A DNA stretch of 64,000 bases from Misgurnus anguillicaudatus. Lineage: Eukaryota; Chordata; Actinopteri; Cypriniformes; Cobitidae. Below the pieces are notes generated by a model, which saw only the letters and a program-made list of their open reading frames with translations, ran no database searches and was not told where the DNA came from. Of the stretch, positions 41,561-53,691 are shown piece after piece. Position 1 is the first letter of the stretch; every line of letters starts with the position of its first letter. The stretch is taken from the NCBI RefSeq assembly GCF_027580225.2, contig NW_027395284.1, forward strand, positions 3,243,478 through 3,307,477, written 5' to 3'. The position numbers were made by a program, and so were the translations under genes.

Positions 41561-43206
41561 TGTTTGAAATAAGTGCCTCATGTTGGTGCAACACATCTTC
41601 CTTAAGATCACCAGATTTACAGAGCACTTTCATATTTATTTATTTTAGAGAGATAAATATAACTGTAATTTATAATGGGAATTTTTTTAAATTAGACAAA
41701 TATATAGATATAGATAAATAATAAAATAATGTTTTGTATTTATTTTTGCCGTATGTATAAGACTTTTTACCCTGGTAGGACCTGGTATAATTTAGCTTAC
41801 CTTTTATTTATATTTTAATAACCAAGAAACGAATACATTTAAATAAGTCCGATCTTGTTTTTTTACGAGATAGCATCTTAAAGGAACACGGCATGCTTAA
41901 TACCGACAAAAGGCTGTTTTATGTTCATTTCGTTATTTTTTTTATTAATTGCTGTTGTTATTTAAGTGCAGTGAAAATTGTGTAATTGTATTGCAAATCG
42001 GTTTGTGAAATACAGCTGATATATTCAAAACGAACAATCCGTCTGGTCCTATAAAACAATGTGGTCACAAGGCCTTTCCACCTCTCTAAAAATATGCAGA
42101 AACACACGAGGACAGACAAACGCATGGATCCCAAATCGTCTGAATTTGCAGTGAATTGTTCACAGTTATGCCGTTTGTGAAAATCTGAGCCCGAGCACTT
42201 GATTGTCCAAACGCAATTCTTGTTAAATGTCAAACCATAAGTCGAGAATTGTGCATGGACATCTGTTGCTGGAGGTTCCCACGCGTCTTCAATCCTATAA
42301 ATTGTATGTTTGTCATTATTAAACATTTTTAATTTGGTGGTTTAAAATGTAATGTTTTAGCATCGAAATTGATTGACTTGATTGTTTGTCAGCATTTCAA
42401 TAAAATCGACAATTTATCAAAATATTCGATTGTTGTATGTTTTATGTTATGAATTAACAAAGAAACCTAAAAGGGTTTTGTTTGCATGTTGCCTTTTTAA
42501 AACAGGAAATGCATTTAAATTGATGTTGTTTTATGGAGAGATTTTTATAGATTCGAATTTCGATTCGATTTCATTTATTTATTTTTGACCGAACCATTAT
42601 GTGCTTGCATTATATCAATTGCTTTGGGGGACTGTTGCCTATATAAATTTAGGTAAAATAAATGTAAATATTTCCTTTACAAAATTAGCTGATTTTGTTT
42701 TATTATATACATTTTATACTGAATAAAAAAGTTGCACATTGTATATGTGAAGAAACGAATTGTTCAACGTGTTTTACTACATATTATTACAATTTCAGTT
42801 CATTTGTGATTATTGTTAAGTACTGGTTTAAAATTGAGCTGACAGGACTTGACGCATTTATGCTCAATGCATGAGGTGTCTGCTACAGACTTTAGGATAA
42901 CAAAGAAATGGCGTGTTAATCCAATAGGATTAAATAAGATTAAGTCAGATCTTTTGATCTTTTAAAAGCAGCCCTTTATAACGTAATTAGAACATTAACG
43001 AATACATAGTTGTCTCTTATTTACAAACGACTTTATTGTGATTTTACAATTTTTCTATTTAAGAAAAAATGTAAGATCAATATAACAAATTGTAACTAAA
43101 TCTGTGGATTTAGTTTATAAATGGATAAATCTGTTAAAATCTTTATAAAATATTATTTTCAAAGATATAGTTACATCCTAATAAATATAGGGAAGAACAA
43201 ACTATT

Positions 43207-43580
43207 ACACTGTAATAAATTAGCTGTAGTTGTGCAGCTGTTTGCCAGTAACTTATTGTAAATTTAAATGTATGTTATTTACTAGCAACAGTTTGTTAAA
43301 ATTTTAATAAACATTAAAAAGTCTTTATCCTTACAGAATAAAACTTAAATAACAGCCTCGTGCAATGAACCTTTTTTCTTCAGATTTGGTTTCCCAGAAT
43401 GCTTTTTATGAGGCTGTTATTTTATTTTTATTCTGTAAAGATAAAGTCTTGTTAATGTTTAATGTTCATTTAACTTTAAACAAACTATTGCCAGTAAATA
43501 ACATACATTTAAATCTACAGTAAGTTACAGGCAAACTGCTCCCAGTAAAACTGTAATTTTTACAGATATTTTACAGTGTA
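43207..43580. repeat. Foldback repeat, CACTGTAATAAATT to TTTTACAGTG
   Basis: The arms share AACAGCCTC with GAGGCTGTT at the centre (about 43350-43420) and outward words such as TAAATGTATGTTATTTAC with GTAAATAACATACATTTA. Confidence 0.75.
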
Positions 43581-43887
43581 TGTTATGCATAAACAAACCT
43601 ATACTGGGTTGTTATTACCTAATTGGGTAGTTCAAACAGTTGAAACAACCCAGAATAAGTTTATTTATAACCCAACAGTTGGTCTGTGCAATATTTAACC
43701 AACCATAGTAACCTATGTAAACAACCATAGTGTATGCTTTTATAGTTATAAAATATGTTGCAGACAGAAATATATTTCTGTAGATATATATGTGTATGTA
43801 TGTATGCATGTGTATGTATGTGTAAATAACATATACAGCTGTCTTTACAATATACATTTATTTTGGTCATGCTATAAACCATTTTGT

Positions 43888-44075
43888 AAGATGTAAACAA
43901 CACTGGTCCAGAAGCACTTTCTGTTTCAGTTTTTTAACACTGAACAAAATATTAATATAAATGAATATTAGAACAAAATACAACCAACAGAAAATTTAGA
44001 ACTGAATTAAAATGTAAAATAAATGTGAACTAAAAACAACAGGAAGTGCTTCTGGACCAGTGTTGTTTACATCTT
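43888..44075. repeat. Inverted repeat with about 40-base perfect arms
   Basis: AAGATGTAAACAACACTGGT then CCAGAAGCACTT on the left is inverted exactly on the right (AAGTGCTTCTGG, ACCAGTGTTGTTTACATCTT) around an AT-rich loop of about 105 bases. Confidence 0.85.
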
Positions 44076-45873
44076 GGTTTATTAAAAAAATGTAATATAA
44101 ATATTTATTCAATATACATATTTCATTTTTAATTATATACATATTTTGAAATATACATATGTTAAAACAACTAAAAATAAAAACTCCAGTGCTTAAATAA
44201 ATCAAATAAATTAACATGGTTTTGGAGTACTCTCCATGCCCTATAGGTTTTACATCCCCATGAAAAGTTGTGACTATAGACGATTACTGCTGTGTTAGTG
44301 GAATTTGCACTTATCATTGCGACTACCTCACGTGGAAGGAAATTAGGCAATAAATCACTTAAGAGGGGCAATGTGACAGTGTCAAACTATCTGAATCGTG
44401 GGATTCTTAAAAAGTCTGAGGATTATCAATCATGTTAGACCTGCAAAGACAAAGTTTGTTTGACAGACATTTTCTAATGCATCCTCCAGAGGCCCCTGTC
44501 CCCCACTGACCACACTGAGGCCAAGGGCATCCCTACTGCCCCCTGCACCCCTCTCCCAACATTCCCCCCTTCTCTCGCCCTTTGTTCACCTGTTGTCCTG
44601 GAGACTCCATCGCTGTGGTAACCGTCCATTGTTTGAACGAGAACAGAGATAAAGAGAGACACACCGTCCAAAAATAACCTCACGAGATATTGACTTTTTG
44701 AAATTGAAACCCTAGACAATGTCGCATATCTGAAAGCGACGCCGATCCAAGAGTTCCCAAAATATAAAAATGAGCAAATGCCATGTTACGTAACAACTAT
44801 ATACGTGAGAAAATTTAGTCATATTGTTTGTAATCCAATGCATAACCACACCAAATTCCGTCAAATTACTGGAGCGTAGCCAGAAAGAGGCAAAAGTTGC
44901 TTTGGCCAAACCGTCTCAGCTGAATGCACCTCAAAAGGATCCTCTCTCCGTGCGCTGATTGTTTTTCATTTCTGGGCCACACAAGGCCCGCCGCATCCTC
45001 CGTTCCACCCCTCAGCCAGAGCTAACTCCATCCTGACCCTGGCCATGCAGATCAAAGCCTCATCAGCACTGTGGCCGGGCACATTTACAAGTGAAAGCCA
45101 GCCAATAATGGGGCGGTTAGGGAGAAAATGAGCAGACAGAGGGGAGCTCACAGATGTTGAAGGGGGTGGGGGCCATTGTGGCCAGGCTGGAGAGGACCGT
45201 TTGGTGGGGGGTGATGTTGTGCCTTTTTAAACCTGATTTGGGACAGAATAGAGAGGTGTCTGAATAAGTAGGGGCCAGTGGCCAGCCAAGGGCAGCCGGC
45301 TTGTGGAGCGTGTGAACGGGAGCACAGGGGTCAAATTAAGGAGCAGGGGTGTTCGGATGGGAGGAGGTCAGTCTGGTATTGTGCTATAGTTGCTTTTTTG
45401 TAATAGTCATGCGATATCCGTCCCTCAACGCCACCCAAGGTGAGCAAGAATTCAGATTTGCCTCTGAGATAGGGCAAATGAAGTCATCAAAGTGGGGGTA
45501 TTAGTGCTTTGTATGCAGGTGAAATGGTGGGATGGTCTTTGCATTAAGAGATTATCCCCCAAAAGAGCTTAATGTCCACCTCACAGCCATAGCTTTCATA
45601 TAATGAACGTCAACAGACCACCTAACACCTGCCAACATTTCCTGCTGAGAAACATTTCATATCATTTGGCAAAAAGGGGAACAACCCTGGTGGAGATTAG
45701 CTATTGGATCTATAGTCGGAGGTCTTTGTACCATTCAGTCCATGTTGAACACACTTACATGCTCACACAGTAAGGGGTGAGGAACGCCCATATTCAGATT
45801 TAGAAAGAAAATATTAAAAAGGCACCAGCTCTGTGTAATAGGTTATAATAGTTAAAATGGTTTGGTTAAAATA

Positions 45874-47446
45874 CAGTGAGGAAAATAAGTATTTGAACAC
45901 CCTGCTATTTTGCAAGTTCTCCCACTTAGAAATCATGGAGGGGTCTGAAATCGTCATCGTAGGTGCATGTCCACTGTGACAGACATAATAAAAAAATCCA
46001 GAAATCACAATATATAATTTTTTAACTATTATTTGTATGATACAGCTGGAAAATAAGTATTTGAACACCTGTCTATCAGCTAGAATTCTGACCCTCAAAG
46101 ACCTGTTAGTCTGCCTTTAAAATGTCCACCTCCACTCCATTTATTATCCTAAATTAGACGCACCTGTTTGAGGTCGTTAGCTGCATAAAGACACCTGTCC
46201 ACCCCATACAATCAATAAGAATCCAACTACTAAAATGGCCAAGACCAAAGAGCTGTCCAAAGACACTAGAGACAAAATTGTACACCTCCACAAGGCTGGA
46301 AATTGCCAAGCAGATTGGTGAAAAAGGTCCACTGTTGGAGCAATCATTAGAAAATGGAAGAAGCTAAACATGACTGTCAATCTCCCTCGGACTGGGGATC
46401 CATGCAAGATCTCACTTCGTGGGGTCTCAATGATCCTAAGAAAGGTGAGAAATCAGCCCAGAACTAGACAGGAGGAGCTGGTCAATGACCTGAAAAGAGC
46501 TGGGACCACCGTTTCCAAGGTTACTGTTGGTAATACACTAAGACGCCATGGTTTGAAATCATGCATGGCACGGAAGGTGCCCCTGCTTAAACCAGCACAT
46601 GTCCAGGCCCGTCTTAAGTTTGCCAGCGACCATTTGGATGATCCAGAGGAGTCATGGGAGAAAGTCATGTGGTCAGATGAGACCAAAACTTTTTGGTCAT
46701 AATTTCACTAAATGTGTTTGGAGGAAGAAGAATGATGAGTACCATCCCAAGAACACCATCCCTACTGTGAAGCATTGGGGTGGTAGCATCATGCTTTGGG
46801 GGTGTTTTTCAGCACATGGGACAGGGCGACTGCACTGTATTAAAGTAGGATGACCGGGGCCATGTATTGCGAGATTTTGGGGAACAACCTCCTTTCCTCA
46901 GTTAGAGCATTGAAGATGGGTCGAGGCTGGGTCTTCCAACATGACAATGACCCGAATCACACAGCCAGGATAACCAACGAGTGGCTCTGTAAGAAGCATA
47001 TCAAGGTTCTGGCGTGGCCTAGCCAGTCTCCAGACCTAAACCCAATAGAGAATCTTTGGAGGGAGCTCAAACTCCGTCTTTCTCAGCAACAGGCCAAAAA
47101 CCTGACTGATCTAGAGATCTGTGTGAACGAGTGAGCCAAAATCCCTCCTGTAGTGTGTGCAAACCTGGTGAAAAACTACAGGAAACATTCGACCTCTGTA
47201 ATTGCAAACAAAGGCTACTGTGCCAAATTTTAACATTGACTTTCTCAGGTGTTCAAATACTTATTGGCAGCTGTATCATAAAAATAAATAGTTAAAAAAA
47301 TCATACATTGTGACTTCTGGATTTTTTTTAGATTACGTCTCTCAAAATGGACATGCACCTACGATGACAATTTCAGACCCATCCATGATTTCTAAGTGGG
47401 AGAGCTTGAAAAATAGCAGGGTGTTCAAATACTTTTTTCCTTATTG
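45874..47446 (+). mobile_element. Tc1/mariner-like transposon, decayed, with long inverted repeats
   Basis: The left end CAGTGAGGAAAATAAGTATT and the inverse of the right end (CAATAAGGAAAAAAGTATTT) are followed by matching inverted repeats of about 200 bases. Both sides are flanked by TA. Internal copies of the AAGTATTTGAACACC word (near 46050 and, inverted, 47250) give the double-repeat (IR/DR) layout of fish Tc1 elements. It carries a broken transposase. Confidence 0.92.
46229..47232 (+). pseudogene. Broken Tc1-like transposase
   Basis: Frames in sequence cover most of a Tc1 transposase: an N-terminal DNA-binding part (KDTRDKIVHLHKAGN), a middle ([20 protein letters not shown]) and the DDE-region words [33 protein letters not shown] and [19 protein letters not shown]. 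The frame is lost near 46310, where a stop follows CQADW. It shifts again near 46690, just after the first catalytic Asp region, and near 46850, and a stop follows ICVNE. The copy cannot make an intact enzyme. Confidence 0.9.
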
Positions 47447-48890
47447 TAAGTGATAGATTTTAGTCTGTTCAAATAAAAAACAACACAAAATAACAAAATG
47501 TCAATAACTGATTCATCAAAGTTCGATCATTCATGAAAAAGCTACATCATGAAATTGATTTATTGACTTTTTCTAAAATTAATGTGCAAACTTACTTTAC
47601 AATGTAAACAATATGGACTAACAATATGGTAGAATTGTGGTAAAAACTATGGTAAAACAAACCACCGGCCACTAGGTGATGTACTTCATCAATGTGATGT
47701 CTGATCAGTAGTATTGGTTTTAAATCGCAAAATAATCTACATAATTTGCTGTTAATTTAATGTGCACATATCACTCTCCTCTAGGGTCTTAAATGAAATT
47801 AAGTAAAACTTAATTATTTCTGTATATTCCATATAAACAGTCATTTACTCCATTAGTCTATCGTTGATATTAAAATGGAAAGAAATAAAAAACTGAAATA
47901 AAATAATTCAACATACTTTAAATATTAAAATGGACAAGATGCCTCAAACAAAAAGGGACTATGTGGCTTAAAAAAAAAAAGAGGAGATGCTTATCATGAT
48001 GTGGTACCATAAAGTGGCTGCTACATTTCACTTTCTGATATCCCTGATTGATTTTGTAAACCTATTTAAATACCAAAAGAAAAGGCTATTATACATCATG
48101 TACATGCATATTAAATAAAATTTTAAAAAAATTGAAAAAAAAAAGAAACAACTTCCTTTGAGCAGCCACTTCTGCCACCTTATGGCTAATATCTGAAATA
48201 CATCACAAATATCTCCTAAAATAAATAATTACAAAAAGCATTTAATTTATAATTAACTGTCAATATCTTGGTGTTGTGTGTTTCAAACACTCAGAGATGT
48301 GAAATTGCCTTATTGCCATTCATTCCTCTTCATCCGAACCCAGCCACATGACATGTAACTGAGAAAATGTCCCTAAATCCACAATTCAGGGTTTTTCATG
48401 TCTGTAGTCATTACCCAAAGGGCTTTGTGCTCTTAATCTGCAGAGCTGTTTTAACGATTGTTTTTAAGGTCCTAAAATAGTTTCTTCTCCGGTCCTCAAA
48501 GGAACAGGTTCACTTTAGCCGGCACTAATTTGCACCCAGTGCTGGAGAAGTATGGGCTGTCCTGTGGCATGTAAATCATGGCGCCCCCTACTGACGATGC
48601 CACATCTACACGACGACACTCTCCGCGCTGGCAGAGCTCCCTTTGGGCGCAGCGCACGACGTGCCGTTGTCGAAGGGGAAGGAAAGGCACGAAACGCGTA
48701 ATAAGTTTTTTTGTAATTATTCTGGAGTTGAAAAATCCACCTAGGAAAACAAAAAAAATAATTCTCAGAATATTGATCACATGATTTTGCCACATTTGTG
48801 ACAAAAGACCTCTTGATTTTATGAATTAGATAACTAAACATTATTTGCTTTCTATAGCATCTTAATATTAAGCCTGTTTACTGTAAATAC
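47447..48890. other. Gene-free AT-rich DNA up to the assembly gap
   Basis: I see no recognisable gene. A short GC-richer patch at 48480-48690 carries overlapping minus-strand frames (102 and 108 codons) with no motif I know. They may be chance frames or a fragment of an exon cut by the gap. Confidence 0.35.
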
Positions 48891-49390
48891 NNNNNNNNNN
48901 NNNNNNNNNNNNNNNNNNNNNNNNNNNNNNNNNNNNNNNNNNNNNNNNNNNNNNNNNNNNNNNNNNNNNNNNNNNNNNNNNNNNNNNNNNNNNNNNNNNN
49001 NNNNNNNNNNNNNNNNNNNNNNNNNNNNNNNNNNNNNNNNNNNNNNNNNNNNNNNNNNNNNNNNNNNNNNNNNNNNNNNNNNNNNNNNNNNNNNNNNNNN
49101 NNNNNNNNNNNNNNNNNNNNNNNNNNNNNNNNNNNNNNNNNNNNNNNNNNNNNNNNNNNNNNNNNNNNNNNNNNNNNNNNNNNNNNNNNNNNNNNNNNNN
49201 NNNNNNNNNNNNNNNNNNNNNNNNNNNNNNNNNNNNNNNNNNNNNNNNNNNNNNNNNNNNNNNNNNNNNNNNNNNNNNNNNNNNNNNNNNNNNNNNNNNN
49301 NNNNNNNNNNNNNNNNNNNNNNNNNNNNNNNNNNNNNNNNNNNNNNNNNNNNNNNNNNNNNNNNNNNNNNNNNNNNNNNNNNNNNNNNNN
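48891..49390. other. Assembly gap (500 N)
   Basis: Exactly 500 undetermined bases, a common placeholder length. The true size is unknown. Confidence 0.99.
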
Positions 49391-50057
49391 ACTCGTCCCT
49401 ATGAGAATGCAAAGCTCTCCTATGCTACAAATCTGTTGCTGTGAATAAACCGCCTCCAACCATCTGTCGAATATCTCTTAATCCCCACACACACAAACAC
49501 ATACAAACACCTTGCAGTCAGACCTTGTGCTTCTGTCCCTGCGTGAGGGTAACTTCAATGAGATACAGCTGTTCTGGTCATTTCTGAATGCAAAAGACGT
49601 ACTCTGCACACATAGTATGAAGGTGCCAAGTACATAGTTTTAACAACAGTTTTCGACCGCACACTTTCTCTCATTTCAAGGAAGTTAGCAATTTTATCCT
49701 TCACCTTCTATCTCTGTTTTAAATCAAGCTTTTTCTTAATCCCTTTCATTTCAACACATACTACAGCTGTACAGAGGCACAGAGAGATACATGGTAGACT
49801 TCATACATAATGCATCCATGTCCAGCCCAGCTCGCCAATCACTGTCCATACCTGTAGGATACGGTATGAAGCATCTTATTTCATCGATGCTCTGAAATAC
49901 ATTTACAGAAGCATGTTTACTTACAAACGAAGCTGTGGACTTTGACATAATATTAATGTGCATCAATTTAAACCACAATTTCTTCCACTCGCGTTAAAAC
50001 AAAAGCAGAGGGACTCGCCCACAGTTCAAGAAACATACATGCAAAGTTAACTCCAAT
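49391..50057. other. No gene seen
   Basis: Mixed-composition DNA after the gap. No exon or repeat boundary is recognised. Confidence 0.4.
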
Positions 50058-50233
50058 CTATTCAAATCTTACCCTGGAGGGCCGAGCACTACAGAGTTTA
50101 GCTCCAACCCTTATCAAACTTAACCACCTGTGATTGTCTAGTGATCATGAAGACCTTGTTCAGCTTGCTCAGGTGTGTTTGATCAGGATTGGAGCTAAAC
50201 TATGCAGTGCCCTCCAGGGTAAGATTTGAATAG
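50058..50233. repeat. MITE with 25-base perfect terminal inverted repeat
   Basis: The left end CTATTCAAATCTTACCCTGG continues AGGGC. The right end GCCCT continues CCAGGGTAAGATTTGAATAG. Inner words GAGTTTAGCTCCAA and TTGGAGCTAAACTATG also pair. Confidence 0.85.
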
Positions 50234-50389
50234 CCCTGGTGTAAGTAGTTGTCCAAAACATGAGTTGAGGCAGGATCTAAGTGCAGAAAATACTTTTTTT
50301 AAACAAAACATGAAGCGTAATCCACGGCATGAAACAAGGAGCAAGATCCATAACATGAGCATCAGCATGAACCAACTATTGCAACATAC

Positions 50390-51164
50390 ATTGGCCCTGT
50401 CCCAAATGGCGTACTTCATGTGGACTTTCGGTCTCGTGGTCATTGCGCGCACGCTCGCTTAGTCTACGAGTCCGTAGGGTGTCCCATCTGTCATTCGAAG
50501 TGTGCTCATCAGCGCCCCCTTTGCCCCCTTGATGCGGTCTTTGGCGAAGCCCACACTGCAGCAGGCTTTGCACACTTTACCAACACAGAAGTCCTTGCGA
50601 AAGAGTAATCAAAAATCAAATCAAATCAAAATTACTTTATATAGCACAAATTTATACATCAAGGCAATTCAATGTGCTTTACAAAGAAAAGCAAAACTAA
50701 TAAAAACATTAAATACAGTAACAATAACACAGTAAAAATACAACATACACACAAACAAACAAGAATGATTCGAAGATAATGAAATAAGAAAAATATAAAG
50801 ACTGTGAGGCAGCTATGTTTAAGAGCTCAGTCATAAGCACAGGAAAAAATTGATGTTTTTAACTTGGATTTAAAAATAAATACATTTGGGGCACATCTAA
50901 GTTCTTCTGGTAGTTTGTTCCAATCGTGTACAGCAGAAATGCTAATCAGACCAATCAGACAATGGAAGGGAGGAATTCTCACTGACGGGCAACTTCTCTT
51001 CCTATTTCCGGCGTGACGCTCGAGTCTGTCCCAAAATACGACTCCGGTGCACCCACCTGGACTCGCATCAAGGGTTCCTAAAGTCTGCACTACATGATGT
51101 CATCAAAGTGTGGACTCTGAGGAGGACCACAAGTCTGGAGTGTGCCATTTGGGACAGGGCCAAT
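50390..51164. mobile_element. Nonautonomous DNA element with CCCTGTCCCAAATGGC ends, interrupted by a LINE tail
   Basis: The ends ATTGGCCCTGTCCCAAATGG and CCATTTGGGACAGGGCCAAT are perfect inverted repeats. The body matches the copy at 5240-5640, with a 331-base insertion at 50612-50942. Confidence 0.8.
50612..50942 (-). mobile_element. 5'-truncated LINE 3' end (L2/Rex-like) with 6-bp target duplication
   Basis: The minus strand encodes the last residues of a non-LTR reverse transcriptase (AVHDWNKLPEELRCAPNVF, then FKSKLKTS), followed by a short 3' region and a tail of TTTGA-like units (plus strand ATCAAATCAAATCAAAA). The flanks are TAATCA at 50606-50611 and TAATCA at 50943-50948. The 5' truncation, simple-repeat tail and target duplication together fit target-primed insertion. 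Confidence 0.75.
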
Positions 51165-53691
51165 AACCGACCAAGAAAAATGGTAACAAGAGGGCTTATA
51201 TAAGGACAGGGAACCAATCAGAACATGACACATAAGGATCCAGGGAAACAAGAGACAACATGGCAAGACAAGATTTTAAAATAAAAGACAAACATGGAAA
51301 CTAGAACTTCCAAATAAAAGTCGTAAACGTGACAAGACAAAATCCTGTCACATTGTAAGAAAAAATATGACTAGACATAAATTTAAACCAAAACATCTGT
51401 ATATAAAGCATTTCCACTAAAAAACATCTAGTAACCACTGGCTTAATTTTCCATTTTGGCAACTTCCTCTCAGCCATGCATTATTCAGATATCATTATAA
51501 AACTTTCCTCTCCTGCTGCATGGGTTATGGAAGTGAAGACCGAATGCCTTTTAATTCCCTCCTGCTTCGAAGTGTGAATATTGCAAAAATACATACTGCA
51601 AATTAAAGAAAAATCTGTCGGGTGGTTCAGACAGGATGAATCGATATGTAGGCATAATGAAGTCTGCAGCTACAGCTGACCATGGTGCCCACTGCTGAAC
51701 CCTGACACAGCTCAATACTGAGATATGTTTCATTCAATACTCATAAAAAGAGTGTTTGGACTAGTTACAGTTGTGGAGCGATCCATTAAGAATACAAGAA
51801 AATGCAGAAGCCTAGCTAGTGTAGGTGCCAGGCAGGTAATGCTGATCAACATATATGGCATTTCTATAGCTGTTTTCCAAGGTGTGTTTTATAATAACCT
51901 TTTTTTAATTGTTGATAGGGACATTAGGGAGAAGGGATAGGGAGTATTTTCACCAACACAGTAAAATTTGCATGTTACAGCTGAACAGTTGTTCTTTCTC
52001 TAATAACATGTCAGGTTGTTTAACCCATATGTGGGTTAAATATGGACAAACCCAATTGTTGGGTTTAATAACCCTATGCTGTGTTGTTGTTACCCAACTA
52101 TAGTTTGAAACAACCCAGCATTTGGGTTAGAAATAAAAAAATTAGACTGAAAAATTGTTTGCCTACTAAATGTTGAATACTGAATAAAAATGTCTACATT
52201 CCCATTGGGTTGCAACTTAATCTATGATAAGTTGTTTCAACCCAAAATGCTGGGTTGTTTAACCCATTGTTTGGTCAAATAGACCAATTCTGGGTTATTT
52301 TTAAGGTTTGTCCCTTTTTGACCCAACATTGGGTTGACAAAAAACTGCTTTTTTAGTGTAACTGCAATGAGGGGGAAACATTTTTTTTAGAAGTTTGTGC
52401 GTTTTGTTCACCTCCTGCATAAAACCAACTAGTGAAGAGCTAATAATTTGCGCACCTATTTCATGCTCATAGTTCCAGTTAAATCATAAATATGCAGTCC
52501 ATACAGCACAATAATTCTGGTTATACTAATATGAAACAGAAGCTATTTTAATTCATATTAAAAAGTCATGCGAGATCTGAACATGGAACCTTGTACAATA
52601 ATTCCTTCAAGCCACATCAGGTTGTGAGCAGGTGGTCGAGTAAGAAAGGATATTGCAGGAACAGTGCGGTTTCACAACATTTGCAATCTTTAAATAAGTA
52701 GAACTTTAGATATTCATAAAATAAAATGTCACCTACTCTGCCTTTGCCTTTATATCCCGCAGAATAAGTAATGAACTTTGTTCCGACGTCTGACAGCAGT
52801 TACGAACAGGCCATCCGTTCATCTTTAGCATGCCCGCTACCGTGACATCCCCTGACACAGACATACTGATTCACTCTCTCTCCATCAATTACCCACTGGA
52901 GCAGGCCTGGAAAAATAGTCACCATCTATTACCATTTCTTGAAGTGTCACTTCCTGTTTACCAGGAATGACAGGAAGTGGTGCTAAACTCAGGTTCTGTG
53001 AAGCAGAGAAGCTCGAAAATATTATTCATGACACATTTCATAAATAATATCTAAATAAATAATAATTTGCTTCCATTTTAATTGTGTAAAAAAATCGAAC
53101 TCTTTCTCGAAATGCCCACCATATGGAGGATGAGGGAATGTTTTCTAAACAGAAGCATTTCCATATTTTTGAAATTTATACATATGCAAATCCATCTGTG
53201 CTGGTCATTGTGAAGTGTGTCTCTGCTGGGATAGATCAGAGGTTGTCGGGGAGAAACAAGCTGATGTCCCTAACTTGACAGTACAGAGACGATATTGGAC
53301 AGCTGCTGCTGTATATTTATGATCAACTCGCTCAAACTTAGAAGGTTATACAGGAACACTGGGAATACTTATAACTCCCATACAGCTTTTGCCAGGACAC
53401 AAACACATTTGTTTTTCTATCACGGTTAAGAATTTCCATTGTCTTCTTTTGATTTTGTACTATATGAAAATTATATTTTTTTATCTCCTACAGTACATTT
53501 ACACCTAATGGAAAATGTAGAGGCAAGTTTAGAATCGGGCACAACCTATTAACACATGTAACACTTTTATATACTTTAAAAAGTGGTGCCGGTGCTTACA
53601 GTATGATCCAATGCTCAATACAGTAAATCTGACATCACCCGATGCTAGTATGCAAAAACTACAATAAACAACATAAAGGAATATTCCATTT
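51165..53691. other. Gene-free DNA with an AACCCAA MITE and a low-repeat stretch
   Basis: There is no coding exon. The MITE is listed separately. The stretch 52740-53400 is less AT-rich, with no repeat I recognise, and could be conserved noncoding DNA. Confidence 0.35.
52012..52358. repeat. MITE made of AACCCA/TGGGTT words
   Basis: Repeated inverted words (GTTTAACCCATATGTGGGTT, AAACCCAATTGTTGGGTTT, CCCAACATTGGGTT) form a hairpin-rich block. Shorter relatives are at 12060-12155, 13915-13965, 39897-39960 and 43598-43720. Confidence 0.7.

Larger units (their letters stand above)
41561..45873. other. Gene-free AT-rich DNA with foldbacks, then a GC-richer low-repeat stretch
   Basis: Bases 41561-43200 are AT-rich with no gene. 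Foldbacks follow at 43207-43580 and 43888-44075. The stretch 44460-45330 is GC-richer, repeat-poor and without a coding frame that fits splice sites, so it is a candidate for conserved noncoding DNA. Confidence 0.4.

Noticed and set aside
46370..47134. Transposase-like frames as a possible domesticated host gene
   Set aside because: They lie between intact TA-flanked inverted repeats and have stops and shifts, so this is a dead transposon copy.
48852..49459. Frames of 186 and 193 residues on the minus strand
   Set aside because: Almost all residues are undetermined because the frame crosses the 500-N gap.
50827..51090. 87-codon minus-strand frame as a host gene
   Set aside because: Its C-terminal part is a non-LTR reverse-transcriptase tail inside a target-site-duplicated insertion, and the N-terminal part is MITE sequence.
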